NCBI GenBank assembly: GCA_023391835.1
Contig: JAEWAE010000071.1
Coordinates: forward strand, 1-30,179
Length of the DNA: 30,179 nt
DNA from: Bacillota bacterium
Lineage (GTDB): Bacteria; Bacillota; Clostridia; Oscillospirales; Ethanoligenentaceae
Reading direction: 5' to 3'
Shown: piece after piece, positions 1 to 8,204 of the stretch
Position numbering within the stretch: position 1 is the first letter of the stretch
Layout of the letters: every line of letters starts with the position of its first letter
Notes under the pieces: generated by a model
Told to the model about the DNA's origin: nothing
Databases searched by the model: none
What the model saw: only the letters and a program-made list of their open reading frames with translations
Translations under genes and position numbers: made by a program

Positions 1-149
1 CGTAACTTTCACTACATAGCCCGCATGGTGTCTTAGCAGACGCCTGCTTTGCTATACCCTTTTTGAACCATCTGCTTTTTGACCACCAGCCTCAATTTCA
101 GGGTTGACTTTTAATAGTTAATCTTTCGGGCGCGGAGCGGCCGCGCGGC
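1..149. other. AT-richer non-coding stretch downstream of nrdA
   Basis: No convincing gene is visible on either strand. The reading frames are very short and lack ribosome binding sites. A short GC hairpin (130-135 pairing with 141-146) lies just past the nrdA stop codon but has no T-run after it, so it is at best a weak terminator. The stretch is visibly richer in A and T than the genes around it. No nrdB (small subunit) is seen here; it may lie outside the window. Confidence 0.5.
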
Positions 150-2672
150 TCACGAGGCACAGGATTCGCACTCCTCCACTTCCAGACTTTTGCTGCGGAT
201 ATAATAGAGGGTTTTGACGCCCTGCTCGAAAGCCAGAATGTACAGCCCGAGCACCTGGCGGAAGGTGTAGTCGTTGGTGACATAGAGATTGACGCTCTGG
301 GACTGGTCGATGTGCCGCTGGCGCACTCCCGCCGCACGGATGGACCATCTCTGGTCGGTCTGATAGGCGTTTTTATAATACCAGTAGGTCTCAGGGCTCA
401 ACTCCGGCGCGACCCGGGGCATCAGGCCGTCCTTTTTCTCTTCGAGGAAAAAGCGGTTCATCACCGGGTCCACCCCGGCGGTGGTGCCGGCGAGGATGCT
501 GGTGCTGCTGGTGGGTGCCACGGCCAGCAGCCAGCCGTTGCGCAGCCCGTGGGCGGCCACCTGCCGGCGCAGCTCCTGCCAGCGGGGGGAAGAGTAGCCC
601 CGGCGGTCGAAATACGCACCGGTCTGCCACTCGCTGCCCTCAAATAGCTCGTAGCGGCCCTTTTCCTGTGCAATTTCACAGCTGGCCCGGATGGCGGCGT
701 AGTTGATTTCCTCAAACACCTTATCCACAAAGGCAAGATGCGCGTCGCTTTCCCACTGGATGTGGTGCTTGGCCAGCATATGATGATACCCGCTCACACC
801 CAGCCCGATGGGGCGGTACCGGCGGTTGTTGATGCGCGCATAGGGCACGGGGTAAAAGTTGAGGTCGATGACGTTATCCAGCGCACGCACGGCGCTGCGG
901 GTCAGCTCGTCGATCTCGTGGGGGTTGGTCACGTCGATGTGCCCCAGCGACAAGCTCGCCAGATTGCACACCACGAAATCGCCCGGCTTTGTGACTGTGA
1001 CGACCACCGTTTCGCCGTCCACCTGCTCCACCCGCTGCTCGACGCTCTCGATGCCGCGCATATTCTGCGCGATCTCGGTACACAGGTTGCTGCAATAGAT
1101 CATGCCCTTGTCTTTATTGGGATTCATGCGGTTGACCGCGTCGCGGTTAAAAACAAAGGGCGTGCCGGTTTCCACCGCGCTTTTGATGATCAGCCGCACC
1201 AGTTCCTTGATGGGCACCACCCGCTTTTCGACGGCGGGGTCCTTCACGCAGTCGGCATAGCGGCGTTCCCATTCCTCCCCCCAGGAGTCCTCCAGACAGT
1301 AACCCTTGCGCATCAGGATCTCATGGGGGTCCATCAGGTACCAGTCGGCTTCCAGGTTATCGCGCGCGGTTTTCCAAAAAAGATCGGGGAAACACACGGC
1401 GGGGAAGACGTCGTGGGCTTTCATGCGCTCGTCGCCGTTGTTGGTGCGCAGCGCCAGAAACTCCGGCAGGTCTTTGTGCCAAGCGTCCAGGTATACGGCC
1501 ACGGCGCCCTGCCGGATACCCAGCTGGTCCACGGCCACGGCTGTGTCGTTGGCGAGGCGTATCCACCGCACCACGCCGCCGGCCGCTCCTTCGAAACCGC
1601 GGATGGCGCTGTTGCGGGCGCGCACTTTGCCAAAATACAGCCCCATGCCGCCGCCGTACTTGCTCACCTGGGCAAAATTGTCGATGCTGCGGTAAATGCC
1701 GGTGAGGCTGTCGGGCACCGTGTCGATGAAGCAGGAGGAAAGCTGGTGGAAGGGCTTGCGGCAGTTGGAAAGAGTGGGCGTCGCCATGGTGACCTTGAGC
1801 GTGCTAAGCATGTCGTAAAACCGGCGCACCCAGCCCATCCGGCCGCGCTTTTCCGGCATGGCCAGATGCAGCGCGATGCCCAGGAACATTTCCTGTGGCG
1901 TTTCCAGCGCTCGGTGCGCGTGATCGTGGATGACGTAGCGCCCCAGCAGCAGACGCAGACTTGAATAGGTCAGCAGCTCGTCCCGGGCGGGGTCGATGAA
2001 GCCCGCCGCCTCATCCAGTTCCTGCGCCGAGTAGCTCTCGGTGATATAGCGGCCGTAAAGCCCCTCGTCGGTAAACCAGCGTACCTTTTCGGCAAAGCTT
2101 CCCAGGCCGTGCTGCGCTTCCAGCGGTCTGAGGCCGCGGCGAAACCGCAGCATCAGCAGCCGGCCGGCGATCATTTCCCACCGGGGGGCCTGCTGAGTGG
2201 TCAGCTCCACCGCCGCCTTGACGAGCATGTCCGCTTTTTCCTCCGGCGGCATGTCCGGTTTCATAAACGCGCCGAATTTTTCTTCCAGCCGTTCCAGCGC
2301 ATACTCCTCGCCGGGGAAATCGTGTTCCACCCGGGCGAGGAGCGTCTCCAACTCCTGCGGGTTTTCAAAAAGCGCGGCCATGCGCTGCCGGCGCTGCCGT
2401 CGTCGGGCGTGCTCGCTGCGATAGAGAATATAATTTTTGCTTTGCCGGTAAAAGCCGTGGGCCATCAGAGCCTGTTCCACCAGATCCTGAATGGTTTCCA
2501 CCGACACGGCGTCACTTCCGGCGCGGAGCTGGGCGTCCACCGCGCGGGTGACGTCTTCCAGCGCCTGCTCGGGTGCGGTGCCGTCCACGCTGAGGAATGC
2601 TTTGCGGACGGCCTGTCTTATTTTATCCGGCTGATAGGTCTGCCTGCGGCCGTCCCGCTTGATGATATCCAT
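150..2672 (-). CDS. nrdA: Class I ribonucleoside-diphosphate reductase, large (alpha) subunit
   Basis: Cytosolic enzyme that reduces ribonucleoside diphosphates to deoxyribonucleotides for DNA synthesis; it needs a small radical-generating subunit (NrdB), which is not in the window. The 840-residue protein starts with an ATP-cone allosteric domain (about residues 3-92). The barrel domain carries the redox pair C314 (LSSC) and C569 (VVCNLASLSL) and the catalytic N529-C531-E533 triad (NLCTEI). The last residues contain the CESC pair (C835, C838) that class I enzymes use to pass electrons from thioredoxin or glutaredoxin. Length fits NrdA with one ATP cone. The ATG at 2672 follows a G-rich, only moderate ribosome binding site and lies about 26 nt after the predicted transcription start. 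It has its own promoter after the terminator of the upstream transporter operon. NrdA rather than NrdE is inferred from the ATP cone and length. Confidence 0.95.
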   Translation of the reverse strand: MDIIKRDGRRQTYQPDKIRQAVRKAFLSVDGTAPEQALEDVTRAVDAQLRAGSDAVSVETIQDLVEQALMAHGFYRQSKNYILYRSEHARRRQRRQRMAALFENPQELETLLARVEHDFPGEEYALERLEEKFGAFMKPDMPPEEKADMLVKAAVELTTQQAPRWEMIAGRLLMLRFRRGLRPLEAQHGLGSFAEKVRWFTDEGLYGRYITESYSAQELDEAAGFIDPARDELLTYSSLRLLLGRYVIHDHAHRALETPQEMFLGIALHLAMPEKRGRMGWVRRFYDMLSTLKVTMATPTLSNCRKPFHQLSSCFIDTVPDSLTGIYRSIDNFAQVSKYGGGMGLYFGKVRARNSAIRGFEGAAGGVVRWIRLANDTAVAVDQLGIRQGAVAVYLDAWHKDLPEFLALRTNNGDERMKAHDVFPAVCFPDLFWKTARDNLEADWYLMDPHEILMRKGYCLEDSWGEEWERRYADCVKDPAVEKRVVPIKELVRLIIKSAVETGTPFVFNRDAVNRMNPNKDKGMIYCSNLCTEIAQNMRGIESVEQRVEQVDGETVVVTVTKPGDFVVCNLASLSLGHIDVTNPHEIDELTRSAVRALDNVIDLNFYPVPYARINNRRYRPIGLGVSGYHHMLAKHHIQWESDAHLAFVDKVFEEINYAAIRASCEIAQEKGRYELFEGSEWQTGAYFDRRGYSSPRWQELRRQVAAHGLRNGWLLAVAPTSSTSILAGTTAGVDPVMNRFFLEEKKDGLMPRVAPELSPETYWYYKNAYQTDQRWSIRAAGVRQRHIDQSQSVNLYVTNDYTFRQVLGLYILAFEQGVKTLYYIRSKSLEVEECESCAS

Positions 2673-2679
2673 ACCTCGC

Positions 2680-2726
2680 CCCCTATAAATTGTGTACTGA
2701 AATTATTTTACCACAAGATTTGGGGT
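2680..2726 (-). promoter_or_regulatory. Tandem NrdR-like boxes at the nrdA promoter
   Basis: Two 16-nt stretches resemble the NrdR box (ACAC-W-ATATAT-W-GTGT). Box A at 2711-2726 reads ACCCCAAATCTTGTGG (11 of 16 matches) and fills the spacer between -35 and -10. Box B at 2680-2695 reads ACACAATTTATAGGGG (13 of 16) just after the predicted start. Their starts are 31 bp apart, which matches the three-helical-turn spacing known for NrdR box pairs. No nrdR gene is in the window, so this is a pattern match only. Confidence 0.45.
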
Positions 2727-2733
2727 ACGGCAA
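2705..2733 (-). promoter_or_regulatory. Predicted sigma-A promoter of nrdA
   Basis: On the minus strand a -35 box TTGCCG (2728-2733) and a -10 box TAAAAT (2705-2710) are separated by exactly 17 nt. Transcription would start near 2698, about 26 nt before the nrdA ATG. Confidence 0.6.
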
Positions 2734-2773
2734 GAGCAGGCTGCGGCCCGCCCAAACCCAAAACACCAGACGC

Positions 2774-2806
2774 AAAAACGCCGGCGTCCCGCAGGACGGC
2801 CGGCGT
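2774..2806 (-). terminator. Rho-independent terminator of the sugar ABC transporter operon
   Basis: On the minus strand an ACGCCGGC arm pairs with GCCGGCGT (2799-2806 with 2778-2785), extended after a one-base bulge by GTCC/GGAC around a 4-nt loop and followed by five T (2774-2778). It lies 21 nt past the permease stop codon and ahead of the nrdA promoter. Confidence 0.85.
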
Positions 2807-2826
2807 ATGCGAAAAACAGGTAGATT

Positions 2827-3687
2827 TCAGCCTTTCAGACCGCTGGATGCAATGCCCTGTACGAAATATTTCTGCAGCGCCAGGAACACGATCAGCACCG
2901 GGATCAGCACCACCACGGAGGAGGCCATGATCAGGCCGTAATCGGTGGAATACTGCGAAATAAACATCCGCAGGCCGATCTGGATGGTTTTTTTGCTTTC
3001 AGTGGTCAGATAGATCAGAGGCCCGAGAAAGTCGTTCCACGTGTTGACGAAGGTAAAAATGGTCAGCGTGGCCAGCGCCGGTTTGGAAAGCGGCAGCATG
3101 ATGCTCCACCAGATCTGGTATTCGTTCATGCCGTCGACGCGCGCGGCCTCACACAGCTCGTTGGGCACATCCATATAAAACTGCCGCATCAGGAACACGC
3201 CGAAGGCGTTGAAGGCCTGGAGGCAGATGATGGCCCACATGTTGTCGTTGAGGTGGAACACGTTGCGCATCATGATGAATTGCGGTACCATATAGGCCTG
3301 CCACGGCACCGCGATCGTGGCGATATAGCTGATGAACAGTACGTCGCGCCCCTTGAAATGCAGCTTGGCGAACGCATAGGCCGCAAAGCTCGAGGTGAGC
3401 AGCTGCAGGACGGTGACGATCACGGTGATTTCCGCCGTGTTGAGGATGAAGCGGGCCAACGGGATGGTGCTCCAGATTGATTTATAGTTGACCCATCGCG
3501 GGTGAGCGGGGATCCACTGGATCGGGTAATTAAAAACCTCCCGGTCCAGCTTCAGCGAGGCGGAAAGCATCCACGCAAAAGGCAGGAGCATGGTGAAGGC
3601 AATCAGAATCAGTACGATATAGAGTATCAGCCGGGAGACGGTAAAACGATGCGTTTTGTGCACGGGAACCTGTGCCTGGACGGTCAT
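2827..3687 (-). CDS. Sugar ABC transporter permease, MalG/CUT1 type
   Basis: Inner-membrane permease of a carbohydrate uptake transporter of the CUT1 family (MalG, UgpE, LacG class). The 286-residue protein has about six membrane segments. The cytoplasmic EAA loop that docks the ATPase is recognisable near the middle (ELCEAARVDGMNEYQIWW), followed by the typical LPLSKPALATL. The ATG at 3687 has a strong AAAGGAGGAG site a few bases upstream and lies 14 nt after the stop of the first permease gene. It is the last gene of the operon and is followed by a clear terminator. The substrate cannot be read from sequence; the family imports di- and oligosaccharides. No ATPase is encoded here, so a shared MsmK/MsiK-type ATPase elsewhere in the genome is inferred. 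Confidence 0.93.
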   Translation of the reverse strand: MTVQAQVPVHKTHRFTVSRLILYIVLILIAFTMLLPFAWMLSASLKLDREVFNYPIQWIPAHPRWVNYKSIWSTIPLARFILNTAEITVIVTVLQLLTSSFAAYAFAKLHFKGRDVLFISYIATIAVPWQAYMVPQFIMMRNVFHLNDNMWAIICLQAFNAFGVFLMRQFYMDVPNELCEAARVDGMNEYQIWWSIMLPLSKPALATLTIFTFVNTWNDFLGPLIYLTTESKKTIQIGLRMFISQYSTDYGLIMASSVVVLIPVLIVFLALQKYFVQGIASSGLKG

Positions 3688-3701
3688 ACCAGCTCCTCCT
3701 T

Positions 3702-4619
3702 TCAGTTATTGCTTTCGCTGCTCTTCTGTACGCGGAACATCAGCAGCGTGACGCCCAGCACCATCAGGAACAGCACCATCGAAATTGCGCTGGCGTAGCC
3801 CAGGTTCCAATCCTTAAAGGCCACGTTGTAAATCTGGAACACGAGCACCAGCGTTTTGATGCCGGGGCCGGCGTTGGTGATCATCAGCACGATGTCGTAT
3901 ACCTTGAAGCACTGGATGGTCACCATGATGAGCACGAGGAAGGTGGTGGCGCGCAGTTGAGGAATGGTGATATAGAAAAACTTCTGCACGCTGTTGGCAC
4001 CGTCGAGCAGGGAAGCCTCGTACAGCTCGGGATTGATGCCCTGCAGGCCGGCCAGATACATGATCATATAGTAGCCGGTATTTTTCCACACGCTGAACAT
4101 CACCAGGGTCACCATGGCCCACTTGGGGTCGGCCGCCCAACCCGGCGGATTCGTGATGCCCACCGAGTGCAGGAACTGGTTGACCGGCCCGAGCGTCGGG
4201 CTGAAAAGCGCGTTCCACACGGCGGCCACAGCCACCAGCGAGGCCACATAGGGGAAAAAGCTGATGGTGCGGAAAAAGTTCCGCGCGAACATTTTCTGGT
4301 TTAGGACGACGGCAAGCAGCAGCGCGAAAACCATGGTGAGTGGAACGGTGGCCACCGCGTACACAAGCGTGTTAATAAAGGCCGTCGCAAATTGCCGGTC
4401 CTGAAACAGATACCGGTAATTGGCAAACCCGATGAATTTGGGGGACTGGACGCCGGAGCCGTTCCAGTTGGTGAAGCTAAGCCCGATCGCCATCACGATC
4501 GGCACAAGCGTGAAAACCGCGAAGCCGATGAAGTTGGGGGCGATAAAGCTGTAGGACGTGAGAGTATTGAGCCTTTTTTTCTGTTTGCTGGTCATGACTT
4601 TGCCGGATGCTGCCGTCAT
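3702..4619 (-). CDS. Sugar ABC transporter permease, MalF/CUT1 type
   Basis: Partner permease of the CUT1 importer, here 305 residues with about six membrane segments. The EAA motif is seen late in the protein (ELYEASLLDGANSVQKFFYI, then TIPQLRATTFLVLI). The start at 4619 (MTAASGKVM) is chosen because an AGAAGGAGG site lies 11 nt upstream; the frame stays open further upstream to 4703, but that extension has no such site and crosses a predicted stem-loop. Order on the minus strand is binding protein, this permease, second permease, as usual for CUT1 operons. The positively charged stretch SKQKKRLNTL just before the first membrane segment is typical of such permeases. Confidence 0.93.
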   Translation of the reverse strand: MTAASGKVMTSKQKKRLNTLTSYSFIAPNFIGFAVFTLVPIVMAIGLSFTNWNGSGVQSPKFIGFANYRYLFQDRQFATAFINTLVYAVATVPLTMVFALLLAVVLNQKMFARNFFRTISFFPYVASLVAVAAVWNALFSPTLGPVNQFLHSVGITNPPGWAADPKWAMVTLVMFSVWKNTGYYMIMYLAGLQGINPELYEASLLDGANSVQKFFYITIPQLRATTFLVLIMVTIQCFKVYDIVLMITNAGPGIKTLVLVFQIYNVAFKDWNLGYASAISMVLFLMVLGVTLLMFRVQKSSESNN

Positions 4620-4662
4620 ATCGTCGCAAACCTCCTTCTGGGGGGTATTCCCGGGAACAAAA

Positions 4663-4711
4663 CACCCTGCCCGCACGGTCCGCTCATTTGCGGATTTATG
4701 CAAGCAGGGTG
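4663..4711 (-). promoter_or_regulatory. Stem-loop between binding-protein and permease genes
   Basis: CACCCTGC (4663-4670) and GCAGGGTG (4704-4711) form an 8-bp outer stem, with an inner TCCGC/GCGGA stem (4679-4683, 4690-4694) closing a 6-nt loop. There is no T-run after it, so it is not a full terminator. Its place just 3' of the binding-protein gene fits the mRNA-stabilising or attenuating structures known in malE-malF-type operons, which keep binding protein in excess over permeases. Confidence 0.55.
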
Positions 4712-4771
4712 CTCCCTATAAGTCGTGCCGTCAGCCCGGCGGCACCCTGATTGCCGGATGGGAGCGGCGGA

Positions 4772-6091
4772 TTATTTGCTGCTGCTGCCGCTGCTGGTCA
4801 GATATTGCTTCACATCCGTCGCCATCTGCTTGAGACCCTGATCCACCGAGACACTCTTTGTCATGATGGCGTCGTGGTCGTTCTGCAGAGCGGTGTCGAT
4901 TTTTGAGCTGTTGGTATTCATAGGCATTTCGAGATAGAGCTTGGTGGTCTGCAGGGCGGCCTTGGAGTTGGCGTCGGTCGGGAAGCCGTCCATCGTGGTG
5001 ATGGTGTTGACCACTTCGCTGCTCTTGATGGCCGGGATGGTGCCGGTCTTGGCGATGACAGCGGCGCCGTCCTCACCGGTGACATATTTGAGAAAGTCGA
5101 GGGCCGCGGCCTGATGCTTGCTGGAAGTCGGGACCGCCAGCGCCGTGATGGTGCCGATGGTGGTGCCCGCCTTCACGCCGTCCGGATGCGGATACTTGAC
5201 GATGCCCCAGTTCTTGGCGGCCGATTTGCCAGATTTTACGTCGGCCATCAGGGTGGAAATAAACCAGCTGCCCATGGTCAGCGTGGCGACCTTGTTGCTT
5301 TCAAACTGGGCGGAATAGGTCGTGCTGCTGGTCTTGATGGTGGCGTAATCCATCGTGATGCCGTCGGCCTGCTCCTTGAGCACCATGTCGTAATAGGGCT
5401 TCATCCAGGAATAATCGCCGTCGAGCACGGTGTGCTTGCCGTCCAGGATGCCGAAAAGCTCCACGGTGCTGCGCCAGGTGTGGAAATAGGAGCCGTAGAC
5501 TTTGTTGTTGCCGCTGCCGCTGGCGAGCTTGCGCGCGAGGGCATCATACTCGGTCACGGTCATGTCGTTTGACGGGTAAGCGACCCCGGCCTTGTCAAAC
5601 AGATCCTTGTTGTAATACATGATCCAGAAATCGCTGCGGAACGGCAGCTCATAAAGCTTACTGTTTACCTTGATCTGGTCGGCCAGACCGCCGTATTTGC
5701 TGGTGTCGATGTTGTTTTTCTTGATGAAGGAGGTGAGGTCCACCAGCTCGCCGGCATTGGTCATGGCCGCGTAGCCCGGGATATCCTTGACGCAGACAAT
5801 GTCGAGCCCGCTGTCGCCGCCGGCCAGCTGGGTGCCCAGTGCCGTCTGGTAATCGCTGGAGCCCAGATCCTTCATATTGATGGTGACGTTGGGATGAGTT
5901 GCCTTATAGCCGTCGATCAGTGGCTGGTAGTATGTTGTCTTGTCTTTGTCCCACAGAGCCCAGGTCAGAGTGACCGCCCCATTGGATGAGCCGCTGTTAG
6001 AAGAAGAATTGTTTTTCTGACTGCATCCCGCGAAAGCCGAAACCGAGAGTGCGGCTGCCAGGAAAACGCTGAGCACTTTAAGCTTTTTCAT
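4772..6091 (-). CDS. Extracellular sugar-binding lipoprotein of ABC transporter
   Basis: Substrate-binding protein (solute-binding family 1, MalE-like) that captures the sugar outside the membrane and hands it to the two downstream permeases. The 439-residue precursor starts MKKLKVLSVF and has a signal peptide ending in a lipobox (AFAGC) with lipidated C23, then a Ser/Asn-rich linker typical of lipoproteins. The mature part shows family features such as VTLTWALWD at the start and ITALAVPTSSKHQAAALDFL near the C-terminus. The start at 6091 has AGGAGGG 7 nt upstream; the frame opens 10 codons earlier without a site. It is the first gene of the operon and is divergent from a kinase/regulator pair that probably controls it. 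The ligand is unknown. Confidence 0.93.
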   Translation of the reverse strand: MKKLKVLSVFLAAALSVSAFAGCSQKNNSSSNSGSSNGAVTLTWALWDKDKTTYYQPLIDGYKATHPNVTINMKDLGSSDYQTALGTQLAGGDSGLDIVCVKDIPGYAAMTNAGELVDLTSFIKKNNIDTSKYGGLADQIKVNSKLYELPFRSDFWIMYYNKDLFDKAGVAYPSNDMTVTEYDALARKLASGSGNNKVYGSYFHTWRSTVELFGILDGKHTVLDGDYSWMKPYYDMVLKEQADGITMDYATIKTSSTTYSAQFESNKVATLTMGSWFISTLMADVKSGKSAAKNWGIVKYPHPDGVKAGTTIGTITALAVPTSSKHQAAALDFLKYVTGEDGAAVIAKTGTIPAIKSSEVVNTITTMDGFPTDANSKAALQTTKLYLEMPMNTNSSKIDTALQNDHDAIMTKSVSVDQGLKQMATDVKQYLTSSGSSSK

Positions 6092-6156
6092 GAGATTCCC
6101 TCCTGTATGATTTTGCTGCATGAATTATGCTTGGCACATATTCATATTGTGTTTAC

Positions 6157-6165
6157 ATTCTAGCA
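6157..6165 (-). promoter_or_regulatory. Extended -10 promoter candidate of the sugar ABC operon
   Basis: The minus strand reads TGCTAGAAT here, an extended -10 (TGn plus TAGAAT). The position 17 nt upstream (TTACGG) is a poor -35, which would suit a promoter that needs an activator such as the divergently encoded AraC-type response regulator. An AT-rich near-palindrome centred on AATGCATT (6193-6200) lies upstream and could be part of an activator site. Confidence 0.4.
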
Positions 6166-6307
6166 GAATACTTGTAATACCGTAATGGAATAAATGCATT
6201 ATTTGATGAAAAAAAGCACTCATATTTATATAAGTCGCCCAAAACATGTAGAATTGTTAGGTGATTATGCTTTATTTCTCACTCGCCGGGCGTCTGCATT
6301 CGTCTAA

Positions 6308-6336
6308 TTGACAAATATCCGCCCGCGCGCTACTAT
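6308..6336 (+). promoter_or_regulatory. Sigma-A promoter of the two-component system
   Basis: A perfect -35 TTGACA (6308-6313) is followed after 17 nt by TACTAT (6331-6336). The predicted start near 6343 gives a leader of about 45 nt before the kinase ATG at 6388 and argues against the in-frame GTG/ATG codons upstream. Confidence 0.65.
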
Positions 6337-6387
6337 TATTTATGAAAGATGCGGGCCGGTCCCGCGTTCCGGGGGAGGGATGCTTGG

Positions 6388-8202
6388 ATGAAGCGGTGGC
6401 TGCCGCATACCATCCGGGCGAAGATCACAGCCATAACCGTTACGTTTACCCTCGTCATCATGGCGGCACTGGTTTCGTTCTGCTTTTATCTGATCGAGTC
6501 TTTTCTGCAAAAGCAAGTCCTCCAGAGCACCGAATTTAATTTGCAGCTGGTTTCGGGCACGGTGGCCCAGTATGCGAATTATCTGGATACGCTGGGCAAA
6601 TGGTGCTCCGTCAACAACGATATCGTCGCCTATCTGCAGGATACGACCGGCGACACCAGACTCCAGATCACCGCTTTCGATGAGCTCAACGCCGAGCTGC
6701 GCAATAACCGGGCCAGCTATTATGTGCAGCGTCTGGTCATATTCGACACCGGCCACACCCGCATGCTCCAGGTGGGGAATATAGCCTCCAACACCGAGCC
6801 TGTCACAATTTATAATCTGGATAAGCTGGAGGATATAGCTGCCGAAACAGCGAAAAAATCCTGGCAGACCGTTATCAAGGATCCGTACGACTGGGAGGGC
6901 TCCACATATCCGGCCGTCGTGCCGGTTTGGCAGCCGATCTATAATCTGCCCGGCACGGATGTGCTGGGGTATGTATATATGGAGGTAAGCACGCAGGTTT
7001 TCGTCGACCCGATGCAGGGTTATTCGCTGCCATCGGACGCAAGCCTCTATGTGATGCTTGGCAGCGACTCCTACCAGGTCGAAAAAGGGAGCCTTTGGAA
7101 GCAATCGTCAGATAACTGGCTCAACGGGCAGTCGGTTTCGCTCAAAACGCTGGATGCTCACACGCAGGTGATTCGTGCCCGGCAGAAGAACGGCGGCACC
7201 GTTACGCTGGTGCAGTTTGCGGTTTCGGGTTTTCCCGTCTACATTGCCCAGAGTCTTTCCCACCGCCAGGTGGCTGAGCGGACGGCCATTTTTCAGGGCA
7301 TGGTGCTCGTTATCTGTCTGGGTATCCTGTTGCTGGGCGTCGGCATCACGCTGTATCTCAACCGTCTGATCACCACGCCGGTTACCAAAATGCGGCGGAA
7401 AATCGCCGCTATCGCCCAGGGTGAATTCACTCCCGACCCCACCATCGAGTGGGATAACGAGCTGGGCGAAGTGGGCCGCGGGATCAACAGGCTTTCCCAT
7501 GACGTGGTTGCGCTCATGGAAAGCCGCCTGGCGGATGAAAAGAAAAAGCAGGAACTCGAATACCGGATGCTGCAAAGCCAGATCAATCCGCATTTCATCT
7601 ATAATACGCTCAATTCCATCAAGTGGATGGCGACCATCCAGGGCGCTACGGGGATTTCGGAAATGACGACGGCGCTTTCCCGTCTGCTCAAGACTATCGC
7701 CAAAGGCACCCGGACGATCGTGCCGCTGCGGGATGAGCTGCAATTTCTCGACGATTATTTTCTCATTCAAAAATACCGCTTCGGGGGGGCCATGGTGATG
7801 CAGACCCATGTGGATGAGGCGGTGCTCAACACGGCAATCCCGCGCTTTACGCTCCAGCCGCTGATGGAAAACGCTATTGTCCACGGCATCGAGCCGAAGG
7901 GCGGGGCCGGCACCATCACCGTCACGGGCGGGCTCACCCCGCAGGGCGACGTGGAAATCCGCATGGAAGACGACGGCGTGGGCATGGATGAAGAGAACGT
8001 GCGCCGCGTTCTTTCCGAAGACCGGGTCACCTCCTCCGGCATGTTCCAGAAAATCGGCATCCGCAACGTCCATAAACGCATCCGGTATGAATTCGGGGAG
8101 CCATACGGCATCACCGTGGCCAGCCGGCCGGGGTCCTTTACGCGGGTCAGCATCCTGCTGCCTGCGCGCCCCTGTGACCCGGTGCCGACAGAGGGAACCT
8201 AA
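6388..8202 (+). CDS. YesM-type sensor histidine kinase
   Basis: Membrane sensor kinase of the LytS/YesM class, expected to pass phosphate to the next gene's product. The 604-residue protein has membrane segment 1 (about 16-36), a large extracytoplasmic sensor domain of the Cache type (about 40-295), membrane segment 2 (about 301-323) and a HAMP linker. The His_kinase domain has the phospho-accepting H402 in QINPHFIYNTLNSIKW. The ATP-binding domain carries the N box (PLMENAIVHG, 491-500) and G1 box (DDGVGM, 528-533). The start at 6388 has GGGGGAGGG upstream; the longer frame from 6349 would leave almost no leader after the predicted transcription start. The stop is 2 nt before the regulator's ATG. 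Such pairs next to CUT1 transporters usually sense extracellular oligosaccharides or the loaded binding protein; that role is inferred. Confidence 0.93.
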   Translation: MKRWLPHTIRAKITAITVTFTLVIMAALVSFCFYLIESFLQKQVLQSTEFNLQLVSGTVAQYANYLDTLGKWCSVNNDIVAYLQDTTGDTRLQITAFDELNAELRNNRASYYVQRLVIFDTGHTRMLQVGNIASNTEPVTIYNLDKLEDIAAETAKKSWQTVIKDPYDWEGSTYPAVVPVWQPIYNLPGTDVLGYVYMEVSTQVFVDPMQGYSLPSDASLYVMLGSDSYQVEKGSLWKQSSDNWLNGQSVSLKTLDAHTQVIRARQKNGGTVTLVQFAVSGFPVYIAQSLSHRQVAERTAIFQGMVLVICLGILLLGVGITLYLNRLITTPVTKMRRKIAAIAQGEFTPDPTIEWDNELGEVGRGINRLSHDVVALMESRLADEKKKQELEYRMLQSQINPHFIYNTLNSIKWMATIQGATGISEMTTALSRLLKTIAKGTRTIVPLRDELQFLDDYFLIQKYRFGGAMVMQTHVDEAVLNTAIPRFTLQPLMENAIVHGIEPKGGAGTITVTGGLTPQGDVEIRMEDDGVGMDEENVRRVLSEDRVTSSGMFQKIGIRNVHKRIRYEFGEPYGITVASRPGSFTRVSILLPARPCDPVPTEGT

Positions 8203-8204
8203 GC

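Noticed and set aside
1..149. Start of a small-subunit gene or mobile element end next to nrdA
   Set aside because: No frame longer than about 20 codons with a ribosome binding site, and no inverted repeat of the kind found at insertion sequence ends.
738..1964. 408-codon open frame on the plus strand
   Set aside because: Shadow of nrdA on the opposite strand; composition rich in His, Val and Gly with no family motif.
6349..6387. N-terminal extension of the sensor kinase
   Set aside because: Starts within a few bases of the predicted transcription start and has no ribosome binding site; the ATG at 6388 has a strong one.
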